Counted from the stretch's first letter, positions 7,182-16,307 are shown. The stretch: 64,000 nt of DNA from an uncultured Geobacter sp. (GCA_903915655.1 CAIWTU010000093.1:1-64000); one strand, 5' to 3'. Notes: a model not told the origin generated them from the letters alone. Translations and numbers: made by a program.

Positions 7182-8297
7182 GTGACTCCCAGAGTCTCCG
7201 ATATTCTCGGAATCATTAATAAAATTGCTCCTGCTGCCCTTGCGGAAGGTTGGGATAATGTCGGTTTGCAAGTCGGTGACCCTGCTGCTTTCGCACCAAG
7301 AATCATGGTCGCTCTCGATGCAGGAAAAGATGCCATAGAGGCTGCAGTTGCAGCCAAATGTCAGTTGTTGTTGACACACCATCCTTTCCTCTTTAACCCC
7401 GTAAAGAAAATTAATATATCTAACCCTTTGGGTTCTTTGATCGCCCGGGCAATCAAAAACGATCTGGCTGTCATTTCTCTCCATACCAATCTGGACATTG
7501 CCGATGGTGGCGTAAACGATTTATTAGCTGAAAGTCTCGGCCTGGCTTCCTCCGTTCCTATTAGAATCACCTCCAGCGAAGAGCTGATAAAGCTGGCTGT
7601 TTTCGTTCCGAAGGGGCATGAAGAAAAGGTGCTGGAGGCGCTCTTCCGATTCAGCGGTTTTATCGGTAACTACAGTGACTGTTCGTTTCAGAACAGCGGT
7701 ACTGGCACTTTCAAACCCCTTCCGGGCGCCAAGCCTTTCATCGGAACAGAGGGGAAGAGGGAGTCTGCCGAAGAGACCCGGATTGAGGTGCTGTTACGCA
7801 ATGAGGATATCTCTGCAGCCGTGAGCGCCTTGCTCAAGGCTCATCCCTATGAAGAACCGGCCTTTGACTTGTACCCCCTTTTGAACGAAGGTAAGGCGAG
7901 CGGGTTGGGCCGGATTGGAACATTGGCTCAAGAGCTCTCTTTGGGCTCTTTTATCGAGGTCATCAAAGAGAAATTTGACCTGCAGCTGCTAAGGTTTGTA
8001 GGCGATACCGTTCGCAGGGTCAAAAAAGTTGCCGTTTGTGGCGGCAGCGGGGCCTCCTTGCTCCAGGATGCCAAGAGGCAGGGGGCAGATCTGCTTGTTA
8101 CGGGTGATATTAAATACCACGACGCCAGGGATGCCGAGATGATCGGTATCTCACTGATCGATCTCGGTCACTTTAAATCAGAGGCGCCTATGATCCGGGG
8201 TTTGGCTGCAAGGCTACGTAAAGAACTTGATGTCAAAGGATATGAGGCAGATATTCAGGTTTGTGAATGCGAAAAGGATCCTTTCAGTTTTTTGTGA
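7182..8297 (+). CDS. NIF3/YqfO-family dinuclear metal-centre protein
   Basis: A cytoplasmic protein of the NIF3 (GTP cyclohydrolase I type 2/YbgI/YqfO) family. It forms toroidal hexamers with a two-metal site, and its cell role is still debated. The metal motif LLTHHPFLF and the later GHFKSEAP segment are present. At 371 residues it is the long form, with the PII/CutA-like insert in the middle. I chose the GTG at 7182, with GGTGG about 6 bases upstream, because the earlier ATG at 7155 lies inside the tRNA terminator and has no spaced ribosome site. It precedes the zinc-ribbon gene, a common pairing. Confidence 0.85.
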   Translation: MTPRVSDILGIINKIAPAALAEGWDNVGLQVGDPAAFAPRIMVALDAGKDAIEAAVAAKCQLLLTHHPFLFNPVKKINISNPLGSLIARAIKNDLAVISLHTNLDIADGGVNDLLAESLGLASSVPIRITSSEELIKLAVFVPKGHEEKVLEALFRFSGFIGNYSDCSFQNSGTGTFKPLPGAKPFIGTEGKRESAEETRIEVLLRNEDISAAVSALLKAHPYEEPAFDLYPLLNEGKASGLGRIGTLAQELSLGSFIEVIKEKFDLQLLRFVGDTVRRVKKVAVCGGSGASLLQDAKRQGADLLVTGDIKYHDARDAEMIGISLIDLGHFKSEAPMIRGLAARLRKELDVKGYEADIQVCECEKDPFSFL

Positions 8298-8344
8298 AAC
8301 AATTATTTTTATACTGTAGAAAATCAATAGATGGGAGGTAGGTT

Positions 8345-9064
8345 TTGGGCAAGAATTTGAAGCTACTTGAGGAATTACAGGGGATAGACCTTAAGCTTGA
8401 TACCTGGCGGGGAGAGAAGGACGCTTTGTTGTCGGAGATTGAGGTCTTGGAGGAAAAGCTTGAAGGTATTATTACCTCGATTGCCTTGAAAAATGCCGGA
8501 TTGGTAACAGTTGAAGAGGAAAAGCTCGCACTTGAGGCGAACCTTGCTGCAGAGGCCGATAATATTGAAAAATCCGAGGTTCGGCTGAGGGATATCAAGA
8601 CACAGAAGGAGTACCAGGCGGTTTCAAAGGAGATTGCCACTGCAAGGAAGATAAAGGGAGAGATGGAGGAACAACTTCTGCAAAAAATCGCCCTTGCCGA
8701 GGAAATAAAAGCGTCGGTTCTGGAGATTGAAGAAAATTCCAAGACCATGACTGTCCAGGTTGCTTCCCAGAAAGTTGAGATCCAGGCTAAAATCGAGAAA
8801 CTGGAATCAGGTATCGTTACAGATATTGCCACGAGGCAATCCACTGTCAAGAGTTTACCCGCTTCTGTCCTGAAGCGTTATGAGATGCTCCGTGAAAAGC
8901 GGCAGGGGATTGCAGTCGTGGAGGCGAGTAACGGTTCCTGTCTCGGCTGTAACATGAATCTCCCCCCCCAGGTTTATAACAACCTTTTCAAGGGGGACAG
9001 TCTTATAGTCTGTCCACATTGTCAAAGGCTTTTGTTTTTGCGTAAGGATCAAGCAGAAAATTGA
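8345..9064 (+). CDS. Coiled-coil zinc-ribbon protein (C4-type, CdsZ/zf-RING_7 type)
   Basis: A 239-residue soluble protein. A long antiparallel coiled coil (about 1-175, rich in Glu, Lys and Leu) is followed by a C-terminal ribbon with CLGC and CPHC pairs about 24 residues apart. The family usually lies next to NIF3 and rnpB, as here. Its molecular role is poorly known; nucleic-acid binding is the usual guess. The TTG at 8345 is taken as start because gggaggtagg lies just before it and no ATG or GTG fits better. Confidence 0.75.
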   Translation: MGKNLKLLEELQGIDLKLDTWRGEKDALLSEIEVLEEKLEGIITSIALKNAGLVTVEEEKLALEANLAAEADNIEKSEVRLRDIKTQKEYQAVSKEIATARKIKGEMEEQLLQKIALAEEIKASVLEIEENSKTMTVQVASQKVEIQAKIEKLESGIVTDIATRQSTVKSLPASVLKRYEMLREKRQGIAVVEASNGSCLGCNMNLPPQVYNNLFKGDSLIVCPHCQRLLFLRKDQAEN

Positions 9065-9105
9065 TAAAATAATATCAGCCGAGATTAGGGAAACTATTTA
9101 AGGGT

Positions 9106-9493
9106 TTGGTCGAAGCAGACAGGGTGGCCGCTGCCCGTTTATCGGGGAGAGGAAAGTCCGGGCTCCAGAGGGCATGGTGCTGGATAACTTCCAGCGGGGG
9201 TGACCCCAGGGAAAGTGCCACAGAGAGAAGACCGCCCGCCGGAGCTTTAGCGAAGGCAGGTAAGGGTGAAAGGGTGAGGTAAGAGCTCACCAGATCCGCC
9301 GGTGACGGCGGATGCTAGGTAAACCCCACCAGGAGCAAGGCCAAATAGGGAAGCGTTAAGGATTGCCCGTTCGTGCTTCCGGGTTGGCTGCTTGAGGCTG
9401 CAGGTAACTGTGGTCCTAGAGGAATGGCTATCGCCCGTTTGTTGGGTAACCGCAGGCGGGAACAGAACCCGGCTTATGGTCTGCTTCGACCAA
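9106..9493 (+). ncRNA. rnpB: RNase P RNA (class A)
   Basis: Catalytic RNA of RNase P. The ends pair over 13 bases (ggtcgaagcagac / gtctgcttcgacc, stem P1). The conserved core gaggaaagtccgggctcc lies at about 9169, the acagagagaag segment at about 9220, and the aggtaagggtgaaagggtg block at about 9258. The length of about 388 nt is normal for class A. Confidence 0.95.
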
Positions 9494-9505
9494 AATATTG
9501 GAAAT

Positions 9506-9631
9506 CAGTGACCAGTGACCAGTGACCAGTGACCAGTGACCAGTGACCAGTGACCAGTGACCAGTGACCAGTGACCAGTGACCAGTGACCAGTGACCAGT
9601 GACCAGTGACCAGTGACCAGTGACCAGTGAC
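9506..9631. repeat. Eighteen tandem copies of a 7-bp unit (CAGTGAC)
   Basis: The unit CAGTGAC is repeated exactly 18 times with no change, starting 13 bases after rnpB and ending about 60 bases before the next start codon. Because 7 is not a multiple of 3, every frame is read as a 7-residue repeat on translation; these frames are not genes. Copy number is likely to vary between strains through slippage. Confidence 0.97.
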
Positions 9632-9692
9632 CAGGGGTAGAGACGGGTTTCTGTCAAAACATTGAACTCTGCTCGACACTGTTGGAGAAAAT

Positions 9693-10265
9693 TTGGACGA
9701 TCTTGAAAAATGGGATAAGGCAATATCTGCGGTGAATAGGGAATTTGCTTCATTACCAGAGCCATTTTTGTCAAAGCTCAAGAATTCGGTCGAAACCATC
9801 AGGAAATATAAAAGGTCCGTTTTTGCGTTGACTGAAACGATCAATGCAGGAGAAATATGTAAAGCTTGTCGGGGCGAATGCTGCCGTAAAGGGAAATACC
9901 ATTTTACGGTGACCGACCTGCTGGTCTACCTGGTCGAAGGGAAGGAGCTTTTCGTACCCTGCTTCACCAATGGCCGATGCCCTTATTCGGGAGATGCCGG
10001 CTGTCTGATGGAAGTGGAATATCGCCCTTTTAATTGTATAACTTTTCATTGTGAGGAGTTGGAAAAACTTCTTCCGAAACATGCTGTTGAGGAGTTTTAC
10101 GGTTTGGAGGGAAAACTCCGTTGCCAGTACGGCGAGTTAGAAAAATTGTTCGATAATCGGTTTGCATATGGGTTGCTTGCCAATTACGAGCGGAATTTTA
10201 AGCAAAGTGGCATGATGTTATTTCAAAATCCTCCAGGAGACCGGGATGAAATCAGAGTGCAATGA
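9693..10265 (+). CDS. Conserved Cys-rich protein, YkgJ-like, unknown function
   Basis: A 190-residue soluble protein. A helical first third leads to a Cys-rich core: CKACRGECC (Cys 56, 59, 63, 64), then Cys 90, 96, 104, 115 and 120. This spacing resembles YkgJ-type zinc/iron-binding domains, so a bound metal or cluster is likely. The start is a TTG with ggag about 8 bases upstream. The 7-bp repeat array lies about 60 bases before it and could affect expression. Its 3' end overlaps the next gene by 20 bases, so the two are likely co-expressed. Confidence 0.6.
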   Translation: MDDLEKWDKAISAVNREFASLPEPFLSKLKNSVETIRKYKRSVFALTETINAGEICKACRGECCRKGKYHFTVTDLLVYLVEGKELFVPCFTNGRCPYSGDAGCLMEVEYRPFNCITFHCEELEKLLPKHAVEEFYGLEGKLRCQYGELEKLFDNRFAYGLLANYERNFKQSGMMLFQNPPGDRDEIRVQ

Positions 10266-10590
10266 CTTGGTGCTGGTTCATATAGATAACAAACCCTCCT
10301 TTTATGCCAGAATAGAAGAGATTTCACCCGATCTGAAACCGGGTTGGTGGCAGGTCAAGCTACTCGTTTTAATCCATCCGTGCGAAATCTACACATGGAT
10401 ACTGGATGAAAGCCAGATAAATGGGGCACCGTTTACCATGGGTGGGACCCCTGTCCTCCTGGAAAAGGTCGTCTCCCCAATCGCGGGCAAGAGAACTGCA
10501 ACGGAGACTCGATCTGTTAATAATGTCGTGGAGGCAAAGAAAGGGGGCTGCAAGGTAGTTTCCTTTACGGAGAGAAAAAAGGATCGTTGA
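10246..10590 (+). CDS. Small conserved protein of unknown function
   Basis: A 114-residue soluble protein with a beta-rich first half (VLVHIDNKPSFYARIEEI, then WWQVKLLVL) and a basic tail. I recognise no named domain. The ATG has a ribosome site (ccaggagacc) inside the preceding gene, which it overlaps by 20 bases. This argues for translation coupled to the Cys-rich protein. Confidence 0.6.
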   Translation: MKSECNDLVLVHIDNKPSFYARIEEISPDLKPGWWQVKLLVLIHPCEIYTWILDESQINGAPFTMGGTPVLLEKVVSPIAGKRTATETRSVNNVVEAKKGGCKVVSFTERKKDR

Positions 10591-10859
10591 TCTCTCTTGA
10601 AAGATTCTTTCTCCAAAAACAGCAGTTGCGTCTGAGCATATTTCTATTTAATTTGTGTTTAAATCCACCCTTCATGCTTCCATTTAATGACCGTGCCCTC
10701 GCCGTTCCCTCCGGCTCAAAGCAACGCCTCGACAAAACCCCTTGGAATAATTAATCAATTTTTACCTGCGCTCGAATTGTTCATTGCCGGTGCGACGTGC
10801 TTGCTGTTAACTCCTTAATAAAGCGTGGAAAAATTATACATTTTGCACTTGATTTTGCC
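10591..10859. other. Intergenic stretch before the dcw promoter
   Basis: About 270 A/T-rich bases with no convincing reading frame, RNA or repeat. A weak hairpin just after the upstream stop (agaga / tctct) may act as a terminator. Nothing else is supported. Confidence 0.5.
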
Positions 10860-10888
10860 TTGACATCTCCCTTGTCGACTTGTATAGT
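10860..10888 (+). promoter_or_regulatory. Main dcw-cluster promoter (sigma-70)
   Basis: TTGACA (10860-10865), 17 bases, TATAGT (10883-10888). Transcription should start near 10895, just ahead of the MraZ boxes. Confidence 0.9.
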
Positions 10889-10899
10889 TTTGCCACAAG

Positions 10900-10929
10900 G
10901 TGGTATAAAGTGGTAAAGTGTGGTAAAGG
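10900..10929 (+). promoter_or_regulatory. MraZ operator: three direct 10-bp boxes
   Basis: Three head-to-tail units, gtggtataaa, gtggtaaagt and gtggtaaagg, at exact 10-bp spacing, so they lie on one face of the helix. MraZ is known to bind tandem direct repeats in its own promoter. These boxes lie at about +6 to +35, where bound MraZ would block transcription. Confidence 0.85.
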
Positions 10930-10943
10930 GAATCGGTCTGGCC

Positions 10944-11420
10944 ATGTTCAGAGGGCTTTTTCAAAACATAATTGATGCTAAGGGTCGGGCAAGCATGCCG
11001 GCCCGGTTCCGCGACGTCTTAAGCGAGACCTATGGGGATGAGCGGTTTTTCATCACCAACTCGGGTCCGGTAGCTCTCGGAAATGGAGACTTCAGCCGTG
11101 GTCTGGCGGTCTATCCTTACAGGGAATGGCTTGCTTTCGAGGAAAAAGTCGATAAGGGCAGCGGGTTCACTTCGGCACAACTCAACAGTGTAAAACGCCT
11201 GATACTTGCGCCAGCTGTAGAATGTACGGCCGACAAGCTTGGCCGGGTCCTGCTTCCTCCTCACCTGAGGGAGTTGGCTGCCTTGGAGCGGGAGATCGTT
11301 TTCGTAGGCGCCTTGAAAAAAATCGAGATCTGGAGTCTCGGCGAGTGGGAGAAAGCGGTACGGCAGGCCGAAAAAGATTTCCCCGCCGATACGGCGGCTC
11401 TCGCAGAGCTGGGTCTTTAG
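10944..11420 (+). CDS. mraZ: Transcriptional regulator MraZ
   Basis: A 158-residue member of the AbrB-like MraZ family that binds its own promoter and tunes the division cluster. Both copies of the family motif are present: an N-terminal [13 protein letters not shown] and a second [14 protein letters not shown] near residue 100. I chose the ATG at 10944 (MFRGLFQNI). A GTG at 10920 in the same frame lies within the operator and would add eight unconserved residues. It is the first gene of the dcw operon and ends two bases before the rsmH start. Confidence 0.93.
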   Translation: MFRGLFQNIIDAKGRASMPARFRDVLSETYGDERFFITNSGPVALGNGDFSRGLAVYPYREWLAFEEKVDKGSGFTSAQLNSVKRLILAPAVECTADKLGRVLLPPHLRELAALEREIVFVGALKKIEIWSLGEWEKAVRQAEKDFPADTAALAELGL

Positions 11421-11422
11421 TC

Positions 11423-12358
11423 TTGGAATTCCGCCATGTTTCAGTCATGCCTGCAGAGGTTCTCCACTATCTTTCCCCAGCGTCGGGGAGGATATACGTA
11501 GACGGGACTCTGGGGGGGGGCGGCCATGCGATGCAGATTCTGGAAGCCTCCTCTCCTGATGGCATTCTTATCGGTTCAGACCGGGACGAGGAAGCCCTGA
11601 ATGCTGCTTCCGAAAAACTTGTCTCTTATGCTGAAAGGGTACGGTTTCTGCGTGGCAATTTTGCCGACATTGCCGAAATGCTTGCAGGAATAGGGATCAG
11701 CGGGATAGACGGGTTTTTGCTTGACCTGGGAGTTTCCTCATTTCAGCTCGACAAGGGTGAAAGGGGTTTCAGTTTTCAAAAGGACGCGCCGCTGGATATG
11801 AGGATGGATGATTCCTCCGGTGAGTCTGCCGCCTCTCTGGTAAACACTCTGTCGGAGCAGGAACTGGCAAAGATTATCAGGGAGTATGGTGAGGAGCGCT
11901 GGGCTGTCCGTATTGCAAGTCATATTGTCAAAGCAAGGATGGATAAGCCGGTTGAAACTACATTTCACCTGGTGGATATCATCAAGGGGGCGGTCCCGCG
12001 TGCGAAGTGGGAGGAGAGGTTGCATCCCGCCACCAGGACTTTCCAGGCTCTTCGTATTGCGGTAAATGATGAGCTGGCAAACCTTGAAAAAGGGCTCAAG
12101 GGGGGAATCGAGCTCTTGAACAGCGGGGGGAGGATCGCGGTAATTTCTTTTCATTCCCTGGAGGACAGGATAGTGAAAAGTATTTTTCGTGATTTTGCAA
12201 CAGGTTGTACGTGTCCTAAGGGAGTACCCATCTGTGTCTGCGGGAAAATCCCACAGTTGAAAAAAATAACCGGCAAGCCGGTTCTCCCCTCAGGTGAGGA
12301 AGTCCACTCTAATCCGAGGTCACGTAGCGCCAAGTTGAGGGTCGCTGAAAAACTTTAA
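11423..12358 (+). CDS. rsmH: 16S rRNA (cytosine(1402)-N4)-methyltransferase RsmH
   Basis: Methylates N4 of C1402 in 16S rRNA. The 311-residue frame contains the SAM loop [11 protein letters not shown] and the late [16 protein letters not shown] motif. The start is taken as the TTG at 11423, two bases after the mraZ stop, because the conserved [14 protein letters not shown]-terminus begins there; ATG 11447 would cut it. The open frame runs further upstream inside mraZ, but that part is not conserved. Confidence 0.93.
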   Translation: MEFRHVSVMPAEVLHYLSPASGRIYVDGTLGGGGHAMQILEASSPDGILIGSDRDEEALNAASEKLVSYAERVRFLRGNFADIAEMLAGIGISGIDGFLLDLGVSSFQLDKGERGFSFQKDAPLDMRMDDSSGESAASLVNTLSEQELAKIIREYGEERWAVRIASHIVKARMDKPVETTFHLVDIIKGAVPRAKWEERLHPATRTFQALRIAVNDELANLEKGLKGGIELLNSGGRIAVISFHSLEDRIVKSIFRDFATGCTCPKGVPICVCGKIPQLKKITGKPVLPSGEEVHSNPRSRSAKLRVAEKL

Positions 12359-12372
12359 GAAGGGAGCTTTCC

Positions 12373-12708
12373 ATGGCGTTCGCTAAAGCTGCTTACAGTA
12401 AGCTGTTAAATCCCCGAAAACATGAAACTGCGGTTTCCCAGAGATGGGACCTGTTTCCTTATCTGATAATTGTAACGGCTCTGCTGACCCTGGTGGCGCT
12501 TTTCCATGTCTGGTCGCGTGTCAAGGTCGTTGATCTGAACCTTCAATTGTCCCAGGCTAATCGTTCCCTGAAAGAAATGCAGCAGGAAAAAAACAGGCTT
12601 CGCCTGGAGGTTGCTTCCCTGAAAAATCCGGCGCGCATAGAAACCCTTGCCAAAGGTGAGCTTGGCATGGCTCTCCCGACAGATCAACAGGTGATAGTCG
12701 TACGATGA
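12373..12708 (+). CDS. ftsL: Cell division protein FtsL
   Basis: A 111-residue bitopic membrane protein: short basic cytoplasmic tail, one membrane helix (about 28-48), then a periplasmic coiled coil (about 55-90) ending in a conserved ARIETLAKGELGM motif. It works with FtsQ and FtsB in the divisome. It overlaps the next gene by four bases (ATGA). Sequence conservation in FtsL is low, so the call rests on topology and position between rsmH and ftsI. Confidence 0.88.
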   Translation: MAFAKAAYSKLLNPRKHETAVSQRWDLFPYLIIVTALLTLVALFHVWSRVKVVDLNLQLSQANRSLKEMQQEKNRLRLEVASLKNPARIETLAKGELGMALPTDQQVIVVR

Positions 12709-14681
12709 GAGATGACAGGGAGAAATGGGCCAGAATCCGGATCCGGATTGTAGGGACCGTTTTTGCCGGGGTTTTTGTTCTTGTTGCGGCAAGGGCTTTT
12801 TATCTGCAGATTGTAAAGAAAGATACCTGGGTCAAATTGGCAGGGAGGCAACACCAGAAAATAGTTCCCCTTACCCCTGCGCGTGGCACTATCTATGACA
12901 GTACGGGGGCTTCACTGGCTGTTTCCATTGAGATGGATTCCTGCTTTGCCGAGCCGGACGGTATTGAAAATATTCCCGAGGTGGCGGCCAGGCTCGCGCC
13001 TCTGCTGAACATTTCAAAGCAAGAGCTGGAAAAGAAATTAAAGGGGAGCAAGAATTTCGTCTGGGTACAGCGCCATTTAGCCCCGGACCTGGCAAAAAAA
13101 ATCAAGGACCTCGGTATTGACGGAATCGGGTTCGTAAAAGAAACAAGAAGATTTTATCCCAACTCGGAAGTTGCCGCCCACGTAGTAGGTTTTACCGGGC
13201 TTGACCCTCAGGGACTCGAGGGTGTTGAGCTGAAGTACAACAGCATGATGCTTGGCAACACCGGTTATCTGGTCACGGAGCGAGATGCGCTCGGGCGAGA
13301 CATCGCCCTCAAGGGACAGGTCGTCAAGAAGTCTTCAAAAGGGGCCAATGTTTTTCTGACAGTGGATAAAAACATACAGTATATCGCCGAAAAAGAATTG
13401 ACCAAAGCGGTTACCGGTAGTCGTGCCACAGCCGGAATTGCCTTGGTGATGGAACCACAAACCGGGAAAATTCTGGCAATGGCCAATTATCCGAGCTTTA
13501 ATCCAAACGCATATCGCCATTATGCTCCCCAGTGCCTCCGCAACAGGGCTGTTGCCGACAGTTTCGAGCCAGGGTCGACATTTAAGGTTTTCCTCATTGC
13601 CGCTGCCCTTGAGGAAAAGGTTGTCAGCCAGAATGACACCCTTAACTGCGAAGGTGGCAGCTATGCAGTTGGTGGCAGAACTATCCACGACACCCACAAA
13701 TATGGATCCCTCAAGATATCGGAAGTACTGAAATACTCAAGTAACATTGGCGCAGCGAAGATCGGCGCCAAGCTTGGACCTCAAAGGCTTTTCAGCTACC
13801 TGAAAGGCTTTGGCTTCGGCGACAGGACAGAAATCGACCTTCCCGGCGAGGTTACGGGCTATCTGAGAGACAATAGTCAATGGTATGGGATTGATCTTGC
13901 CACAATATCGTTCGGCCAGGGTATTTCGCTCTCCGCGATTCAACTCGCCACAGCTGTCTCGGCAGTGGCCAACGGCGGTAATCTGATGAAGCCTTATATC
14001 GTCGATCGGGTCAGCGATAATAATGGCACGATACTTCAGCAATCATACCCGCAAATCAGACGCCGGGTTATTTCTCAAAAGACAGCCAGCACAATTGCTA
14101 AAATGATGGAAGGTGTTACAGATGAAGGGGGGACCGGGACGAAGGCCTCCGTTGATGGCTTTACGGTCGCGGGGAAAACAGGTACTGCCCAGAAGGTTGA
14201 TCCGCTGACAAGACGTTATTCGGCCAGCAAGAGAACGGCGTCTTTCGTTGGTTTTGTCCCGGTTGAGCAACCCAGGCTAACCATCCTTGTCGTTATCGAT
14301 GAACCTAAAACCAGTTCTTATGGTGGCGTGGTGGCCGCCCCGGCATTTAGCGAGATAGCCATGCAATCTCTCTGTTATTTGAAAGCCCCCCCCGGCAAGC
14401 CGCTGAAGGCAAAGGCGCAACCCCCTGGTTCACCTCTGCCCCCTCCGAAGGTACAGCCGGCTCTCCAGGCGGAAGAGGGTACTTTTGAGTTGGGTGACGA
14501 AGGTTATGCGATGCCTGATTTTCGCGGCAAAAGTATGCGACAGGTTCTCAGGGTCATGGGGAAAAGGGATTTAAATGTCAAGCTTATCGGAAGTGGTCGT
14601 GCAGTTGAGCAAAACCCCCAGCCCGGCCAGAAGATCAAAGTTTCCGATCAGGTATGGGTCAGGTTTGTGCCTTCCGCTTGA
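12705..14681 (+). CDS. ftsI: Division-specific class B penicillin-binding protein with C-terminal PASTA domain
   Basis: The septal peptidoglycan transpeptidase, anchored in the inner membrane by one N-terminal helix (about 12-34). Transpeptidase motifs are complete: STFK with catalytic Ser291, SSN at 345-347 and KTGT at 491-494. A proline-rich linker (about 562-590) leads to one PASTA domain (about 600-655). PASTA is typical of sporulation-type or Gram-positive enzymes and is also found in delta-proteobacterial FtsI. At 658 residues it is slightly longer than the E. coli protein because of that domain. Confidence 0.93.
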   Translation: MRDDREKWARIRIRIVGTVFAGVFVLVAARAFYLQIVKKDTWVKLAGRQHQKIVPLTPARGTIYDSTGASLAVSIEMDSCFAEPDGIENIPEVAARLAPLLNISKQELEKKLKGSKNFVWVQRHLAPDLAKKIKDLGIDGIGFVKETRRFYPNSEVAAHVVGFTGLDPQGLEGVELKYNSMMLGNTGYLVTERDALGRDIALKGQVVKKSSKGANVFLTVDKNIQYIAEKELTKAVTGSRATAGIALVMEPQTGKILAMANYPSFNPNAYRHYAPQCLRNRAVADSFEPGSTFKVFLIAAALEEKVVSQNDTLNCEGGSYAVGGRTIHDTHKYGSLKISEVLKYSSNIGAAKIGAKLGPQRLFSYLKGFGFGDRTEIDLPGEVTGYLRDNSQWYGIDLATISFGQGISLSAIQLATAVSAVANGGNLMKPYIVDRVSDNNGTILQQSYPQIRRRVISQKTASTIAKMMEGVTDEGGTGTKASVDGFTVAGKTGTAQKVDPLTRRYSASKRTASFVGFVPVEQPRLTILVVIDEPKTSSYGGVVAAPAFSEIAMQSLCYLKAPPGKPLKAKAQPPGSPLPPPKVQPALQAEEGTFELGDEGYAMPDFRGKSMRQVLRVMGKRDLNVKLIGSGRAVEQNPQPGQKIKVSDQVWVRFVPSA

Positions 14682-14756
14682 CAATACAGCTGAGGATGGA
14701 TGTTGCGGCAGTGAGCGGTTCTTTATCTCTATTACTGACAGTTATCGAGGCTGTAG

Positions 14757-16307
14757 ATGCGGCTAGATGAATTGATACGATCCATACAGAATCCGTTGCG
14801 AGTTAGTGGCGATACAGGGCTCGAAATAAGCGCTCTCTATTATGATTCAAGGAAGGTGAAGGAGAAAGGGCTCTTTTTCGCTTTAAGAGGCGTTGCTGAC
14901 GATGGGCACCTTTTCATCGACAAGGCTGTTAATTCCGGTGCAATTGCTCTGGTGCTGGAAGATGTTTCCTTTGCCCCGCCGGGCGTTCCCTTTATTCAGG
15001 TTCCAGATGCTAGGCGGGCCATGGCCTCAATGGCTGCCGCTTTCTATGGTTACCCGTCAGATGCCATTCCGCTGATCGGCATCACCGGGACCAATGGCAA
15101 GACTACCACCACCTATCTGATAGAAGCGATTCTGGGTGAGGCAGGGATTCCAGCTGCGGTCCTCGGTACAATTCACTACCGGTTTGCAGAAACTATCCTT
15201 CCTTCCGACCATACTACCCCGGAATCGGTAGAGCTGCAGAAAACCTTACGGGAAATGTCGGATCTGGGCGCCAAGAGCATAGTGATGGAAGTTTCTTCCC
15301 ATGCGCTGGAGCAGCACAGGGTAGATGGTTGCCTCTTCGATATAGCAGTTTTTACCAACCTTACCCGCGACCACCTTGATTACCATAAGGATATGGAGTC
15401 CTACCTGGCCTGCAAGAAACGGCTCTTCACCGAGTTGCTGACAGCCGACCAGCAAAAGCCTAAACGACATGCGGTGGTGAACATTGATGACCCACTCGGA
15501 GATCTTATCGCACGGGCAGCAAACTGCCCGGTGATAACCTACGGTTTAGTCAACGATGCCGATGTAGGCGCAAGAGAGACGATCTTCTCCACTTCAGGTA
15601 TTTCCGGTATCCTGACTACTCCCGGAGGGGAGATAGATTTTAACTCCCGACTCCTTGGCCGATTCAACCTGTATAATATCCTTGCTGCCTCTGGTGTAGC
15701 GGTGGCCATGAACATACCGCTGACGGCGATCCGTTCCGGTATTGCCGGGCACGAAAAGGTTGCGGGCAGGCTCGAAAAAGTTGAGAACAACCGGGGTGTT
15801 ACCCTTCTGGTGGATTACGCCCATACGGATGATGCTCTGGAAAATGTGCTGAAGACCCTGCTGGAGATAGCAGAGCGAAAGATAATTACTGTTTTCGGTT
15901 GCGGCGGGGACCGGGATCGCGGGAAAAGACCGATCATGGGAGAAATCGCGGCACGGTACAGCGACCTCTCCGTTGTCACTTCCGATAATCCCCGAACTGA
16001 AGACCCGCTCCTTATCATGGATCAGATTCGTGCCGGTGTCGTGCCGCTCGAGCTGAAGGAATACACGGTCAAAGAGTTGTCCGGAGGGTTGACGGAAAAA
16101 GGATACGTCATGGTTAGCTCCCGAAGGGAGGCCATTCAACTGGCGGTCAAGGTTGCCCAACCTGGTGATATCGTCCTGCTTGCCGGTAAGGGACACGAGG
16201 GGTATCAGATAATCGGTACCGAAAAAATAGAGTTCGATGACCGGGAAGAGGCTGTCAATGCTTTCAGGGAATGTTCAGACATGATTATGAAAAAGGGACC
16301 GGCCTGA
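14757..16307 (+). CDS. murE: UDP-MurNAc-L-Ala-D-Glu:meso-diaminopimelate ligase MurE
   Basis: Adds the third amino acid to the peptidoglycan stem in the cytoplasm. The ATP loop GTNGKT is at 111-116, and the DNPR motif (410-413) marks specificity for meso-diaminopimelate rather than lysine. At 516 residues the length is normal. It starts 75 bases after ftsI, a gap in which I see no promoter or terminator. Its TGA stop shares a base with the murF ATG. Confidence 0.95.
   Translation: MRLDELIRSIQNPLRVSGDTGLEISALYYDSRKVKEKGLFFALRGVADDGHLFIDKAVNSGAIALVLEDVSFAPPGVPFIQVPDARRAMASMAAAFYGYPSDAIPLIGITGTNGKTTTTYLIEAILGEAGIPAAVLGTIHYRFAETILPSDHTTPESVELQKTLREMSDLGAKSIVMEVSSHALEQHRVDGCLFDIAVFTNLTRDHLDYHKDMESYLACKKRLFTELLTADQQKPKRHAVVNIDDPLGDLIARAANCPVITYGLVNDADVGARETIFSTSGISGILTTPGGEIDFNSRLLGRFNLYNILAASGVAVAMNIPLTAIRSGIAGHEKVAGRLEKVENNRGVTLLVDYAHTDDALENVLKTLLEIAERKIITVFGCGGDRDRGKRPIMGEIAARYSDLSVVTSDNPRTEDPLLIMDQIRAGVVPLELKEYTVKELSGGLTEKGYVMVSSRREAIQLAVKVAQPGDIVLLAGKGHEGYQIIGTEKIEFDDREEAVNAFRECSDMIMKKGPA

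Noticed and set aside
9428-9844. Long minus-strand frames rich in VTGHWSL repeats
   Set aside because: They are translations of the 7-bp tandem array. All frames through it stay open because the array has no stop, and they overlap rnpB.
11222-11422. N-terminal extension of RsmH
   Set aside because: The frame is open inside mraZ, but the sequence is not conserved and the TTG at 11423 fits the family start.
16271-16306. Earlier start for MurF inside murE
   Set aside because: The twelve extra residues do not match MurF; the TGATG overlap at 16307 is the usual arrangement.
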